Source of the DNA: Isoetes taiwanensis
Taxonomy: Eukaryota; Streptophyta; Lycopodiopsida; Isoetales; Isoetaceae
Direction: 5' to 3'
Assembly (NCBI GenBank): GCA_021234155.1
Contig: JAJEKV010000338.1
Coordinates: 188,001-252,000 of the forward strand
DNA length: 64,000 nt
Under the pieces are notes generated by a model. That model worked only from the letters and a program-made list of their open reading frames with translations. It did not search any database and had not been told where the DNA came from. The position numbers and the translations under genes were made by a program. Positions 10,503 to 23,744 of the stretch are shown one piece after another (position 1 is the stretch's first letter; each line of letters opens with the position of its first letter).

Positions 10503-13500
10503 TGGAAGTTTCAATGATGGTTCTATGGCTGGTTTTAGAAACCTAGTAAATAATCTGAATTCTGACTGCTACGTCCTCCATGTTATCAATTTCTTCAAGA
10601 TTGCAGGAGCATCCTTGAAATGATCTTCCATCATTGGTTTACTATTCAGGGGATGTCAAAATACATCGGTAGAGGAGCATTTTGTCTTCCAATTCTCAAA
10701 AGAATGATTATTGAAGTGCGCATTCCTCTTCTTCTTGGTTCCTCTATACTGTTACTGTCAGACTTATTGCCTTAATTATGGTATATGTTTTAGAGATGGC
10801 AAATAAATGACATTGGCGACTGAAAATTACTCATTTTCTGTTGATGACAAGTTCATTATGTTCTCTTGATTTTCCGTGTCTGGTAACATAAATAAACTTA
10901 TTGTGTTTAGTTTCAAGGCCCAATCCGTAGCTCTTAGTTTATAGAAGAGAGTTAAACAAAGCAGACCTCTGTGTCTAAGTGCTTTGTGTAAGCATGGCAC
11001 CATGCATCAGTAGCATAATCTATAGTGAATTAAGTTTGGCTGGGAGTACGTTAAGATCACTAATTGATCATAAAAAATCTTGGTCCGCCTTTGCTTCATC
11101 CTGTCACTGTGACCACCTTAAGTTGAATTCGTGACTGCCCTAGTTTGCATTGACATAAAATTTCTGCTGATTGTCCCACTTCAACACTAAAGTACAGCCT
11201 TCCTATCATGGAACACACAAATTCACAAACAGATCTGTCATGAAGCTTGCTCAAATTGCTTGAGTTTTCCAAAGTGTATGCATGCAGGGGACCCAAAGAC
11301 CGTTTGGTCTGCACACCTGGTCTGAGTTTTAGAATTATTGTAAATAAAACCTGCGAATTCAAGTTGCAGAGGTGGTCCTTTTTAAGTGCTAGTTCTTGAT
11401 GTTTTGGGGTTGCCAAGGTCCGTTAGAAGGTTGTAATCATGCTTTTTCTATGGCTGTACTGAATTTTGAAGCATGATTGATTTTTTTAGGAGCATGCAGC
11501 ATGCAGATAAGGATCCTCCTCAGCAAAAAACAGCTCTGTTTGCCGTGGCTTAATATAAATGGTGGATAGATATTTGCAATGTCATGATGGGAATACCAAT
11601 TCAAAGTTAGTAGTTATACTCAAGGTCAACAAGTTTTTCTTACCAGTAAGACTCTCATGGCATTATTTTTAAAAACTGGTTGGTCAGAGGTTCTGCAATA
11701 TAAATTCCGGCTTGTGAACTAGCTCAAGCAGACATTGCTTGTTCGTATATCCATACTCAAAAGCATCATGACGACATGCATCTGGTTTTGCCAATCGACA
11801 TCATCCTCCTCATTACCAAGTGCTACAAGATATTCTTGCTTGCTACTGGGTTACAAAGGTGGTGCTATTGGGTCCCAAAGGTGGTTCTTATCAGCCAACA
11901 GAGCAAGCTCCTCAGGCATGAATTAATAATTTTTGAAGATGCTTATTTTTAATTTTTTTGAAGGAGTTAAGCATGGCTTCAAGATGTGGACAACCAATTT
12001 AAAGAGGACCATCTGAGATGAATAACAGTCTGCTAGTTTCTGCCCATTAAAAGGCCTCTCACAGAATCTGCTACTTTCCGATCAAACGGCCTCGAGCAAA
12101 TAGAGACCATTCTTGGATAGATAAAAGCATTATACTTATCTAGATTAGACACGCCATTGTAATTCTAGTTGGTGTTTGGCTGATGACTGACTCATCCAAA
12201 AAATCCAATCAAACATGTAGTCTAAGCATACAAATTTAAGTTGGACAACCACTACTCAGATATTATGTGGTCTATGATTATGTAGTCTTGATAAATAAAC
12301 TTCTGGGAACTTCCTATGCTTATGCGTATGTAAGAATGCCCATGTGTAGAAACATGCCTAGTCAAAATATACATTTTTGAAACCTAATGATGAGTAGTGA
12401 ATACTTTGACTAAGAAAACCTAGTGCCAAACGAAATTGCACTTTCGTGATGAGGCAGCTTTGATAGTGAGGTTTAGCATCAATTATGCAATCTGTAGTTG
12501 TTTTACTAGGAGGTATTGCATCTGTTGGATTTGAATTCATTGCAGTCTTCACATAGCTGAATAAATGGAGGCACCAGTGCTACTGTTTGATGCAATGTCA
12601 TACGGAAATGATGTGGCAATTGATGCAATGTCATACGGAAATGATGTGGCAACCCTGAGTTGTAAACTTTTTAACCGAATATGGGGGCAGGATATCCTCC
12701 TTGAACTATCATGACAAGAGAGGGGAGGCATTTTAAGCTACTTGAAAGGTAAAAGAATACACTTTTATGGGGTGGTATGTAGAAATGAGGCTCTACTACT
12801 TTTACTTGTTGTATGACAAGGTAGAGTGAAGTGATGGTCATCTTGTTGACTAGAGGTTATTTGCTGTCCCTGAGCAATGTTTACTATATCACAACATGGA
12901 GCGTTATAACTTGTGTGCTTGTGATTGACGTAAAGAAAGAAGGTTGTATGAATGTCGATGATGGACCCTTATTTCTACCGGTGACTGACTTATTGTTTAG
13001 TTATTTTTTTTTTGCTAATCATTTTAAGTGGTCAATTAAGGGGGCTTCACGTTTTCATTATTATTATTACAAGAAATTTATCGCGTGACCAAGGCATGGC
13101 TTCTTTTTAAATTCGACTCAAAAGACATTGGGTGTAAAAGATACTCGGTGTGAAAGAAGAAGAGCCCAAATTATTAGCGACAAAATCAAGCAGGTCGTTA
13201 TATAATGTGCTCCCCACGTATCTTAGGGCAACTCTTGTATAGTTGTCCTAATCATTTTGTTACCATTATATAATGTGCTCCCCACGTATCTTAGGGCACA
13301 TTTTTATTTCATTATTTTGTTACTTGTACATTGGACATTTTATTTCATTATTTATTTACCGTCATTTGTTATATATTGTTCCGTGGTTGTACAAAAATGC
13401 AGAGTTGGGAAAGAGGGGGGTGCAGATAAAACTCTAGGTATAGATGTTTCAAGAGTTTACATTGTAAAGGAAAACGAGAGAGAGGCGAGGTTTTTATAGT

Positions 13501-16500
13501 CCGGTGTTTTCATTGGTTATAGTGGCATAACTTGAAGTTGGAGCAAAGGAAGGCGGGAGAGTGGTGAAGTAGTGTAGGTTAGCTATGATGAACCCAACTT
13601 CATATGGTATGAATTTTGATGCATGCACAATTCTACATATTGTGAACTTGGCTACTTTTAATAGGCCTTTAATGGGAAGCTTCGCAATGTTCTTTAAATC
13701 ACCTAGCTAGTGGCCTTAAAGTATAAGAATTTGTGGTAATTGGCTCTTAATGGGACATTTTAAAATATTTTATTATTCACCTAGCTAGCCCCCATAAAGG
13801 ATAAGAATTTTTTAGCAATGAAAGATTTGAGAATGGTTTTTAATGTACGTGGTTAATGTCCCTAAAGAACAAAATATTCTCATTGGTGTTAATGCTTAAC
13901 ATTAGGTGTGAAAGTTTCTCATAACATTGTTTATTGTCAAGGAGCAAGTTTTTGGACCTTTCGAATTGTGTGAACGTACTTTCATGCCTTATGTCTTGGC
14001 TAATTTGCATAGTTGAACGATGTAGTATTTGCACTAAAATGCACTTCAAAATGCACTTGCACCTAGCCTTAGATTGTCTTCGCAAGTCTTTATATCGACA
14101 TTTCCATCAATGACCATTTGCGTGAAACAAAAAACGTGAAAGAAAAATCTAATGGGAGTCTATAAATTAAAAAATATCCTTGAAGTCTTAAAGTGATGTT
14201 TTGCCCAATTTGAAAGTATTGAATTTCGATGGTTGGGCATTGTTGTTTTCGCATTTCCTCCGTAATAAGTGATGTATCTTAAAATGCATTTGCATTTATT
14301 TGCATTTGTTGCATTTGCATTTCTAGCTATAAATTGCTAGAGTCTAAACATAGATTTATTCGAAGAGAGTAAATTCCTTCGAGTTAGTGTCCTAGCAAAC
14401 AATCTTGAATAGTTAATATTGCGAGACACAATGAAAAGGAATGCAAAAACAAACATGTACCTTCACACATGTAGGGCGAGCCAGCGAACATGTACTCATT
14501 GCAAAGTAATTGATGGCGTAGCAATCATCCGGTGAGTTTTGCAATTCATAATCAAACTGGAGTAGAAGGTGGGTGCAAAATCTCATTGATATTGACTTCT
14601 TCCTTCCAATGCGGACATGGTTTCAAATTCTTTATAGACTCAAGAGATACATAAATCTAAAGATCTCTAACTCTGCTATTTTTCTCATTACATTAAATAT
14701 GCATGAAAGTTTTGCTCCATCCATGAAGGACTTGTCTAGAATGTTTCAAGATTTACACTTGGAAACTTAAAGATAATTTACAACTAAAGTCTATCACTTG
14801 CTTTGCACTAGCTAAAAAAGGATTTCTAAGTGCATAAGCTGGAATACCATCTAAAACTCTTGCATATACTTCAAATCTTTGGGGAAGGTGGGTGCATCTA
14901 TTTACGCTAAAGATAATGCCATTGAAAATTACGTGATTTCTCATCTTCACAAAGCGTTAGTGTGATTCGACCTAAGTACTGTTTGGGCATGATTTACAAT
15001 GAAAGGCGCCTAATCCACCAATTTGAGCGACAATAGAACCACGGGAACAAATATCGCGACTTTAGCAATCATATTGTGTAGCTCTCCATTTGAATTGAGA
15101 ATACACGGTGCTTTATACCCAATAAGACCCGGCATCTCCTAGTATAATCTCGAGCGGATCAAATTACAAACATATGAAATGCTTACCTTTGAAATGGCAA
15201 AGCCCAACCTCGTTGATGCATCAGCGCTTGCATGCTTTTGATGCATTACAACATAAACTAACTTCTCCTTGCGCATACCTCATTGCATATAGTGTAGTCA
15301 TTGTACTTCCAAATGGTCATTTTACGTAATTATGTTGCCACTATACTCACGGACTTTTTGCATGTTCCTTTAATCGAAACTTGAAGCCTCAAAGGGCTGC
15401 AAAAACCCACAAGTAATTAGCAAATAATATAGAAACAATAGCATGATCATTTGTTCTTGATCTCGACACATCTTCATACTTGCTACTCCAAGCTACAACA
15501 TATTCTAAATAATATATCGACATAGTTTATATGCATTGGGCATGCCCACACATGGACTCATTTCATCTAGCATATTAGCTTAGGGCAATTGCCTTGAGCA
15601 AGACATCACCATGCATATACAATGAGAAATTGTTGAAATAGATATTATGATCTGCTCTCAATGGATTAAAGTAGAACACCTTGTTGGTGTTGGCGGTAGT
15701 ACACTCCATGGCAATATAGCTCAACTTCTTTTGAACTACCCACGATAACTGGAAAACATGAAATCATTAAAGAAAAACATATTTATGCCTAGAAAAATTG
15801 CTGCTATACATTGGCATATCAAGATCACTCTTATAAAAACATTAAGCGGCCCATTTGATCCCTCTACAACTTTGGTAAAGTGCTACTCGATCTACGAATG
15901 ACTAATTGGTAGCCACCAAACTCTTGCTTAAAGCAAAGTAGAGATTTCCATGATTTTCATGAGACAATGCGGCAAAAGACCATAAGCTACGCCCAAGGCG
16001 AATTTTGCCTATGAAATCTAAAAGGTTCTACAATTCCTCGGCCGGTTGGGTAAGATACATTCTTTCTTTGAAGCCAACCTCACGTTTTGCCAATAACCTC
16101 AATCCACGGCCTTCCCTTAGCATTACGCGCCACTAGCAAAGCCAAAACTCTAATCTAGAACAAACACTCAGACTTCCCATAACGGCAAAAATATAAGGCA
16201 GATGTGATGCTTACCTCTCATGTTTCCCTAATTCTGCCATACAATGCTTATCTCTGATGCTTGCCTAACAGTCGCCATAGTTGTAAATAAAGATAATGTC
16301 CTTCCGGAAGAAGATCCCCAAATTGCCAGTAAAACACAGTTCCTATTAACATCGGCCGGATAAGGAGGGAGAAGCACATAACCTTGACCGCAGTATACCT
16401 TTTCCAAATGCGGGGAGATATACGCCGCTGCGATCTAACTTCGATGAAGCCCAACCTAAATGGACATTGACTTCTGTACCAATCGCCGTAGAAAGATCAC

Positions 16501-16802
16501 ATCGCCGCTAAGCGAGATGCAGCGCGTTTCATTCAAAGAAAAGAGAAGAAAAAAAAATTAGGTTTATATAGAATCACAAGCTTTGCTTTGAAGAAAAGTT
16601 TTTTTCATCAACAGCTAGCGCCGAGACAGCTAGAAACGGCTCTGATCATCGAATCCCTCCCACGCTTGCTTCGACCGAAAGCTTCTCAACTCAAATCAAC
16701 ACCTCGCAAAATCCACGGCCAAGATACGTGCCCCGGTGACACGAATATTCCAATATGCAATCTGATTAAAAAAGGGGCATGATTAATAATATTTATTTAT
16801 TA
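10503..16802. other. 6.3 kb without a recognised gene; small repeats
   Basis: No coding exon, tRNA or complete transposon was recognised. Local structure: a 33-bp tandem duplication at about 12590-12655 (word 'gatgcaatgtcatacgg' twice), a direct repeat of about 28 bp at 13208 and 13267 ('tataatgtgctccccacg'), and a diverged direct repeat of about 80 bp at 13690-13815 around 'cacctagctag'. The bases before 16803 are the insertion site of the Helitron array (host A at 16802). Confidence 0.5.
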
Positions 16803-19800
16803 TCTACTTACTTAAAAAGTTTTTGCCCTTTCTCTCTCACGCCGGGTTCCCCTTTCCGGCCGCCGGATGTAACGCTTTTTCCGGCCATGTAACGCTTTTT
16901 CCGGCCAAAACGCTTCTTCCAACATTTTTTTTTTTCTTCTCTTCATTTTCCGGCAGCGACTTTCTCTCACTTGGGTGTGGCCGGTGCCCGCGGGTTCAGG
17001 CGGCAGCAGCTTCAGGCGCACAAGAAGCTCCATCGTTCTCCTCTGCCTTCCAGCAAACTGCCTCCTTGCTTATTAGGGTTCGTGACAGAGAAGGATGAGG
17101 GCTTTGTGGTGGAGCTCACGTTTTGGAATAGAGCCTGGAGCTTGAGTTTGAAGCTAGACCTTGGGGTTGTAGCAAAACTTCGTTTCAGGTTTTAAATCGT
17201 TTTGCTTTCCCTTTTTTCCTCTTCCATTGTCTCCCCTTGGTTACATTTGATTTGCAGATGAAGATTTGTTTTGCCCTTGCTTCTATAGGCCGGAAGATTA
17301 AGACATATTAAGCTGTTAAATCGGAGGGAGCTTGGAGCTGGAGCAATTGCTGGGCTTATCTTTGTGCGAGTTGGAGACGTTGTAGGGTGCAGGTTGATCT
17401 AGCATTTACAAGGTCTATGAATCGGACTGTAAATCTCTTTATTTTTTCTCTCTTCAATATTTACAGCAGTGTTTTGCGTTTCTAGCTGTGTTTCCTGCTT
17501 GGTTTTTGAGGTTTATCCTGCTTCAATATCGACTCTCTCCCTTGGAGTTTTGTGGAACAGGGTTAAGGGATCCGAGCTTTTTTTGCAAAATGCTTACTTG
17601 AACGGTATTCTGTTCTAGCGAAATTTTGTGGCCGGAAGTTTTCAGGGGGCAAGCAGAGCGTTTTTTTTTTCCTCCACCGACGGTTTGTTTTGCTCATTAT
17701 TTCTGAGAGGATTTCCAGTCCGGCCATTTATCAATTTAGGAAAATAAAAACGTTGGAGATCCTCCGCCGTCCAGCGATTTTTGAGCGTTTGAAATGACAG
17801 AGGATCCGGCAATCCAATCCGCCTTAGAAAGCGGCAGCAGCGTCAGAAGCCTCAGAAGCCAGGTATATGGCATGCTCTTCTCAATCTTCATTTCTTTGGG
17901 TTTAGGAGCTTAGAGCAGTGGCTTAGAGCATATTATCATTTGTGTGTTTTGTTGTTCAAATCCTACTGTGCATGTACAGGTTTTGCTCAAATTCTTACAC
18001 GAGTAGCAACAAATTATACCATAGTCGCTGAGGAAATCTCATTGGTGCTTTGTTCCATGGCTTTATGATTTTGTGACTATATTATCCAGTAGTCTCTGAT
18101 TGTGAAAAAATTTGCATGCATACAGTATTTGAATTCTGTCATTACTTGCTGGAGGCTTTCATTGCCAATTTGCCGATTTGTAAGCTTTCATTTCAGTGAC
18201 GGCATAGCAGGGATAATGAAGAAATGCAAGGTTGCAACCCAAAGGCGTATCTTTAAGCAGAAATCTTCTTCCTTGCCAAGGTAAACATATTTATTTGACA
18301 GTATACATTTTAAGTTAGCGAGCTTAGCATCATTTTAAATTAGTGAGCTTAGCATCGTTAGTTTTGTTATCATGTATCAGCATTGCATTTAGTATGTGCA
18401 TTCGAGACCTGCCACTATACCCACTTATTGCAAACATTTAGTTTTGATCATCTTTATAAACTCTGCAAATTTTGTGAAAGGAAGACTGCCAAATGCATTC
18501 TTCTCTAAAATTGCCTCTGTACAGATAGAGATTACAGCATAAGATCAGTTTAATCCCTTTCATGATGTGGTTTTGGATAAGTCGATACGGTACAAGTAGA
18601 AGGTACAATTATATGAAATGGCATGCATATCAATGACAGTCAGTTAACCTCTATCTTTGCTTTTGATGCATTTAAGTAGATACATGTTGTGTTTGTGTTG
18701 TTTGGAGCTATTCAAGAACATCACATCGTGTTGTTGTTTGCAGTTTGGACTGACCTACATTGAGGTAGGTTTGCTTTTGTGCTTTACATCCAGTTCTTTT
18801 GCTATTGTTCAATTGTACGGACATGTATCGACATACTTCCAACATGTATCGGCAAAACTTCTTCTTCCAACATACTTTGTTTTTTCTTTTTATTTTTCCG
18901 GCAGCAACTTTATCTCTCTTGCTTGTGGGCGGTGCCCGTCGGTTAACGCAGCATCCAGAGTTAGAGCACAGCAATCCAGCAATCCGGCGACGTCTTGGTT
19001 TTCTGGAACTTCACCCTCCCTCGAATGTTTTATTATTCTAACTTTTTGTTTCTTTCTTAGTAAACGGTAGTTGCAAAAGCAACATTATGGAGCTGTTCAG
19101 ATTAATCCGTCTGTTTTTTCCTTTCTCAGTTTATTGAGCGATGCTGAGGTCGGACACAAAAGCTTCAATGCGGAACTCCATGTCTTCTAAAGCTTTTCCA
19201 GCTCTTTCTTACTTACGTTCTTTGGGCGTATTCTTTCTTCAGGATCTCCAGAAGGCAGGTTTTTGCTCCATTCCATCTTAAGGTTCAGCGCTGGCTGCAG
19301 TTAGATTCTCCTTCTATTTTATTTGGTATTTTCTTCTTATCAAAACATGCAAATCCATCTGCATTTCAACAGGGTGCCAACGTCAGCTGAAGAGTGGAGC
19401 TCTACATCTAGACACGACCAAAAATCTGCCAAAACAGGTATCTTAAATCTTTAAGGGTTGAGTTCGAGTTTGCTGCATCTCAAGCGGGGCATTTTTTGGG
19501 CAGAGGGTTCTTGCTTGATTGCTATGAAGGAGGATCTCCGTGAACGTTTCCCACATATTTTGCATCTGAAGGTAATACCATTCTCAACATGTACAGTCTG
19601 TTTATCAACATATGTTTCTCATCTCGGACTGTCAAAGCAATTACCGGTGTACATCCAGCAAGGAATAGGTAAACTTGGAAAGTTACCATTTCGATTTTGT
19701 TTTATTCTCAGGATATTTTTAGAAGCAGAGCTTCATCTTCCTTGCTTTGTCCGCTTCAGATCGGACTCTACTTTATTTATCTTTCTTTTGCTTCAACTCA

Positions 19801-22800
19801 CAATCCACGAACAAGCCGTCTTGCTTTGACATCGGCCTTACATGATGCGTAGCCCCTCTATCAGGTATGAATGGCTTTGCAATCTTCTCAAATTTTATTC
19901 ATTCTTTTCTGCAGTTTTTTAATCTTTATGGTTCCTTTTTGTTTAACCTCTAAGTTTCCTCAATCTACTTACTTTAGGCTTTGATGTTATACTTTAGGAG
20001 CAAATCGGCCTTCAATCAAGTCGGAGCAGCATAGAGGACAGGTTGAGAGCATAGATAATGTGGTTTTTCTTATTATGTGCATGCTTTTCCTTGCTTGATA
20101 GTAGCAAATAGAAATATGTTTACCCAAGTCCGACCCTGCCATAGCCATGATCCTGGTCCGATTTTTCTCTGTAGCGCCTATTTTCCGGATGAAGGTTTGC
20201 CAGGATAGATCCCAAAATATTGCTCGAGGAGGTTTGCATAATGGCCCTGATTTTTCCCTGCAGCTCCTGTTTAACATGCTGGTTGTATTACAGATTTGCC
20301 TATTGCTGCCTACAGAATCTGGACTTTTGGATTTGGGGATTTCGGCTGCTTACAGAAGCATTGATTCAGAAGCATTGATTGAGGATTAGCTTATGCCCAA
20401 GATAACACACAGTGTTACCTTAAAAATTGATGAATCTATGATGTGTACAGTTTTGGAGCACATCAATTTTGCCTTTTGCCGGATCCTCTCTCATTATTCC
20501 TTTCGCTTTGATTCCTGAGCCCCTATTCAGGAGATGTTCATTAAAGATGCGAGATCCAAGGAGTTGGATTTGTTGAACAAAATTACAAGAAGCTTCTTTG
20601 GCAGCAGCAGGAACAGTTGGATAGGTAAATAGTGAAACTGTTGGCATTTGGTGAAACTATGGATAACGAAAACAGCGGATTTGAACATACGGAAAGAAAG
20701 CCAAACAGATTATAAGCTGTCATGTGCCCAGCGCATCTCAGGGCATGGAATTTGGCTGCATATGCTTCTATCAGTGTTTCCAGCCATCATGCTTATTGAT
20801 CTTCAAAATATTGTTCTAAGGGCATTTATATTGCTGCATTGCTTCAACATTGTCTGCACGCAAACTCACGAATATGGATTCTTTTCTAACAATTGAAATA
20901 TCATGGCCATCTCAATGATTTAGTGTGGATCTGTTGAAGCTCACTTGTAGGAAGATCTGTTGAAACTCACTTCCATGATTTAGGGCTTCAAGATTTGTAT
21001 TTGCTTGAACTAAAACAGTTGGGCTATCACTCAGGTCATGCGCTTGGAGTAAAGCAGCTGTTGGAATCCATCAATCCGGTCATTGCGGACGCATTAGTCT
21101 GCTCATGCTCTTGGTAAAATGCTTTTGCTCACCCTTCAGTCCCTGGACAATGTAGCTCAGTAATAGAAGTCTCCTTATGTGAATGACTGCTTGAGGGGTT
21201 TTATTTTTTTCTGGTTGTATTTGGTCAGATTTTTCGTCTTTCTTCCAGCTCATTCATGAAGCGATCTTATGGCAACACTTTGTTAGAGACGATTTTGGCA
21301 GAGATATTTACTATTTTTGTTTCCGCCTTCCATCAAATCTTAAGAAATAGCCAGCTGAAGCATTTCGGATGGATTTTTTTGTAATGCCCTTTCCTTTTCT
21401 TTGTCTTTGTTGAGCTGCATGCAGTCACTTGAAATGGCTGGTGCCATACTTTTGCATTTGGAATTGGTTCTTTTTGGGCACCCAAATTGCTCAACACAGA
21501 GCCCCCACAATTCTGGAATGGTTAAGGGAAGACAAACATCATTCAGACAAACAGCATTTCGGATGGATTTTTTTGTAATGCCCAATCTAGAGTTGGATCC
21601 CTTTTTTCTTATTGGTTTATGGTTCTTTTCTCTGATCTTTGTCGCCCTTTTACTGCCTTATTTGGAGCTCTGGATTTGTTGTTCCAGGGTTTACTCTGCT
21701 GCGGGATTTGCTACATGAGAATTTGGCTGTCTTTTTTTTGCAGGGATTTTGTAGCAGAGATAAGCATAACTGCAATTCGATGGTTCTGACAGCCATTTTG
21801 ATGCATGCTCCGTGATTATGAGTGCCCACCAACTGTAAAGAAAGTTACCTCATTTTCTCATCTCTTTACGTTATCTTTTAGTTGGTGGATGTTGTTTTGT
21901 GAAAGGGTTGTGAATAATTTGCAAATCAGAGGAAGCTAAACTATCCTTTTGTTTTGTAAATCAATTGTTCTTACAGTATTGTCCATTCCGCATATCCATG
22001 TACTAATCTCTGTGTTATAGACAACCAAGCTTTCTGACATGCAAAAAGGAAATGTGTTTCTTTTTAGCACTGTCCTTGAATACGTGCAATGTTCAGGTAG
22101 ATTACAAGACCTTCTTTAAAAGTATCTTTGCAATTGGTATTTTCCCATAGGATGTATTGTAAGTACTTCATAAGCTGCTAGAGGAAGCTGCACGAGACAA
22201 ACTAAGTTTTAGCTGAACAAAGTTTAGAGACGTCAAATTTTTATCCTGCTCATTTTGAGTTCATGGCTTTTGCCAATGCCAACAATTTCAGTGAAGCTGA
22301 ATGTGGAAGACGAGGTTCAAATCTCTCAATTGTCATGTTTTTGGACCAGTATATGCCTTATGATTTTTAGCAATGTTTAGCCAATAATTTTAGTGTAGCT
22401 AAATTGTGAAAGATGGGGTTCGAATCCCTCAATTTCTCATGTTGCTGGACCAGTGTACGCCTTTTGATTGTTAGCATGCATGCAATGTATAGCCTTTTCC
22501 GTTATGGGTGTTTAATGCTCACGTTCTTTCTTGCAAATCGTGCTTCAAAACATTGGATGCAGGGATTCTCAAGATGGATTTGATTTAAGATATTTGTTAG
22601 TATATTGGCATAGTCAAATTCTTTGCATAGTCAAATTCTTTGTTCCTCACGCAGAGCAACTTCTAATTCCTTTTGGCTACTCTTGCAGGTAAAATAGGCA
22701 TTTGCTTTTGCTCTTGGTGTAGGTAGGAACTTTACATTCTGCATGGCAGCAAAGGGACTATACCAATAAGTATAGAGTAAAGATTGTAGTAAAGATTGTA

Positions 22801-23744
22801 GTAAAGAGTAGGTTTGCTTTTGATTTTGCTGGTTAGGTAGCAATTTCTCTAATTCTTTTCTTGCATGGATTGTCCAGAAAATGCCGGATTTTAACCTTTT
22901 TAAGTTTGATTGCAGTGGCTCTACCTCCAAGGAATACTCTGCTTAAGCACGCCGGAAGTCTGAATTCTATTCTATTAGGTTTTGTATCCTCTTACAAGAA
23001 GCGCCAGATTCTGTATCTAATGTATAAGAGCTATATCTGTTACAAGAGCACCTCCAAAATTTGCATTATGCACTTCCTTTTTATCTCGCAAAAGAGCTGA
23101 GTTTTGTTCTCTAACTCTGCTTCCATGTTATTTTTATCCACTAAAATAGACATGGTTAATTTCTTAGTAGTAACGATTATATTTCTTATGTTATTGCATG
23201 ATCTAATCATGCTGCTATCACCAGATTTTGAGTAGGATGTTCAAATGTTAAGCAACTTCTGATCCTTGCCTCTTCATGTGATCATTGCTTTACATTAATT
23301 TGTTAAGCCTTTTTTCATCTTTATTGCCTCACAGAAATCTTGAATAGAAAAGGCAAGATGAAGGCTTTAACGACGTCGTTGGTAGTTATGTTGGCTTTGG
23401 TTTTGGTTTGTCTACAAATGTCGTTGGTAGTTATGTTGGCTTTGGTTTTGGTTTGTCTACAAATGTCATGTACTGCTGCCATCAGGTTTAGAAAAACCAA
23501 CATGCTTGAGCATAAGTGTTGGCAGATCATCTTAATTTAAAAAGTATGGTTAGAAACTGTCTAATGCAGGGAACTATTTGAAGGAAACAAGCTCACATAC
23601 TTCATTTTGTAGATGTCATTTGTAGCATACAAAATGGGATATTTGAAAGAAAAGCTGATACTTAATCAAGCTCTATATGCAAAATCTTAGGGTAAAAACA
23701 CATGCCAGGATATTAGCCCGGCAACGCCGGGCACACTTTACTAG
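16803..23744 (+). mobile_element. Non-autonomous Helitron, copy 1 of a head-to-tail pair
   Basis: Helitrons are rolling-circle transposons that begin with TC, end with a short hairpin plus CTRR, and insert between host A and T without target duplication. Here the 5' end is TCTACTTACTTAAAAAG with host A just before it. The 3' end has a hairpin (gcccggc, loop aac, gccgggc; 23716-23732), then eight bases, then CTAG at 23741-23744. No Rep or helicase ORF is present in 6.9 kb, so it depends on enzymes encoded elsewhere. A segment of the 5' region (16900-17000, 'cttcttccaacat', 'ccggcagc') recurs diverged at 18840-18950. A short exon-like ORF (17794-17862, MTEDPAIQSALESGSSVRS and four more residues, then a GTATAT donor) may be a captured gene start. 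Confidence 0.85.
23358..23540 (+). CDS. Short ORF with a duplicated hydrophobic segment, inside Helitron copy 1
   Basis: From the ATG at 23358 this ORF encodes MKALTTS followed by a 15-residue hydrophobic unit (SLVVMLALVLVCLQM) that is present twice in a row, then CTAAIRF and a short polar tail. The duplication is exact at DNA level (45 bp, 23376-23420 and 23421-23465). One unit alone resembles the core of a signal peptide. It may be the captured first exon of a gene for a secreted peptide whose leader was then duplicated, or chance coding on a tandem repeat. No downstream exon was identified. Confidence 0.3.
   Translation: MKALTTSLVVMLALVLVCLQMSLVVMLALVLVCLQMSCTAAIRFRKTNMLEHKCWQIILI

Noticed and set aside
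19458-19829. 123-aa plus-strand ORF in Helitron copy 1
   Set aside because: Composition follows T-rich DNA (many F, L, S, C), with no splice context and no recognisable motif.
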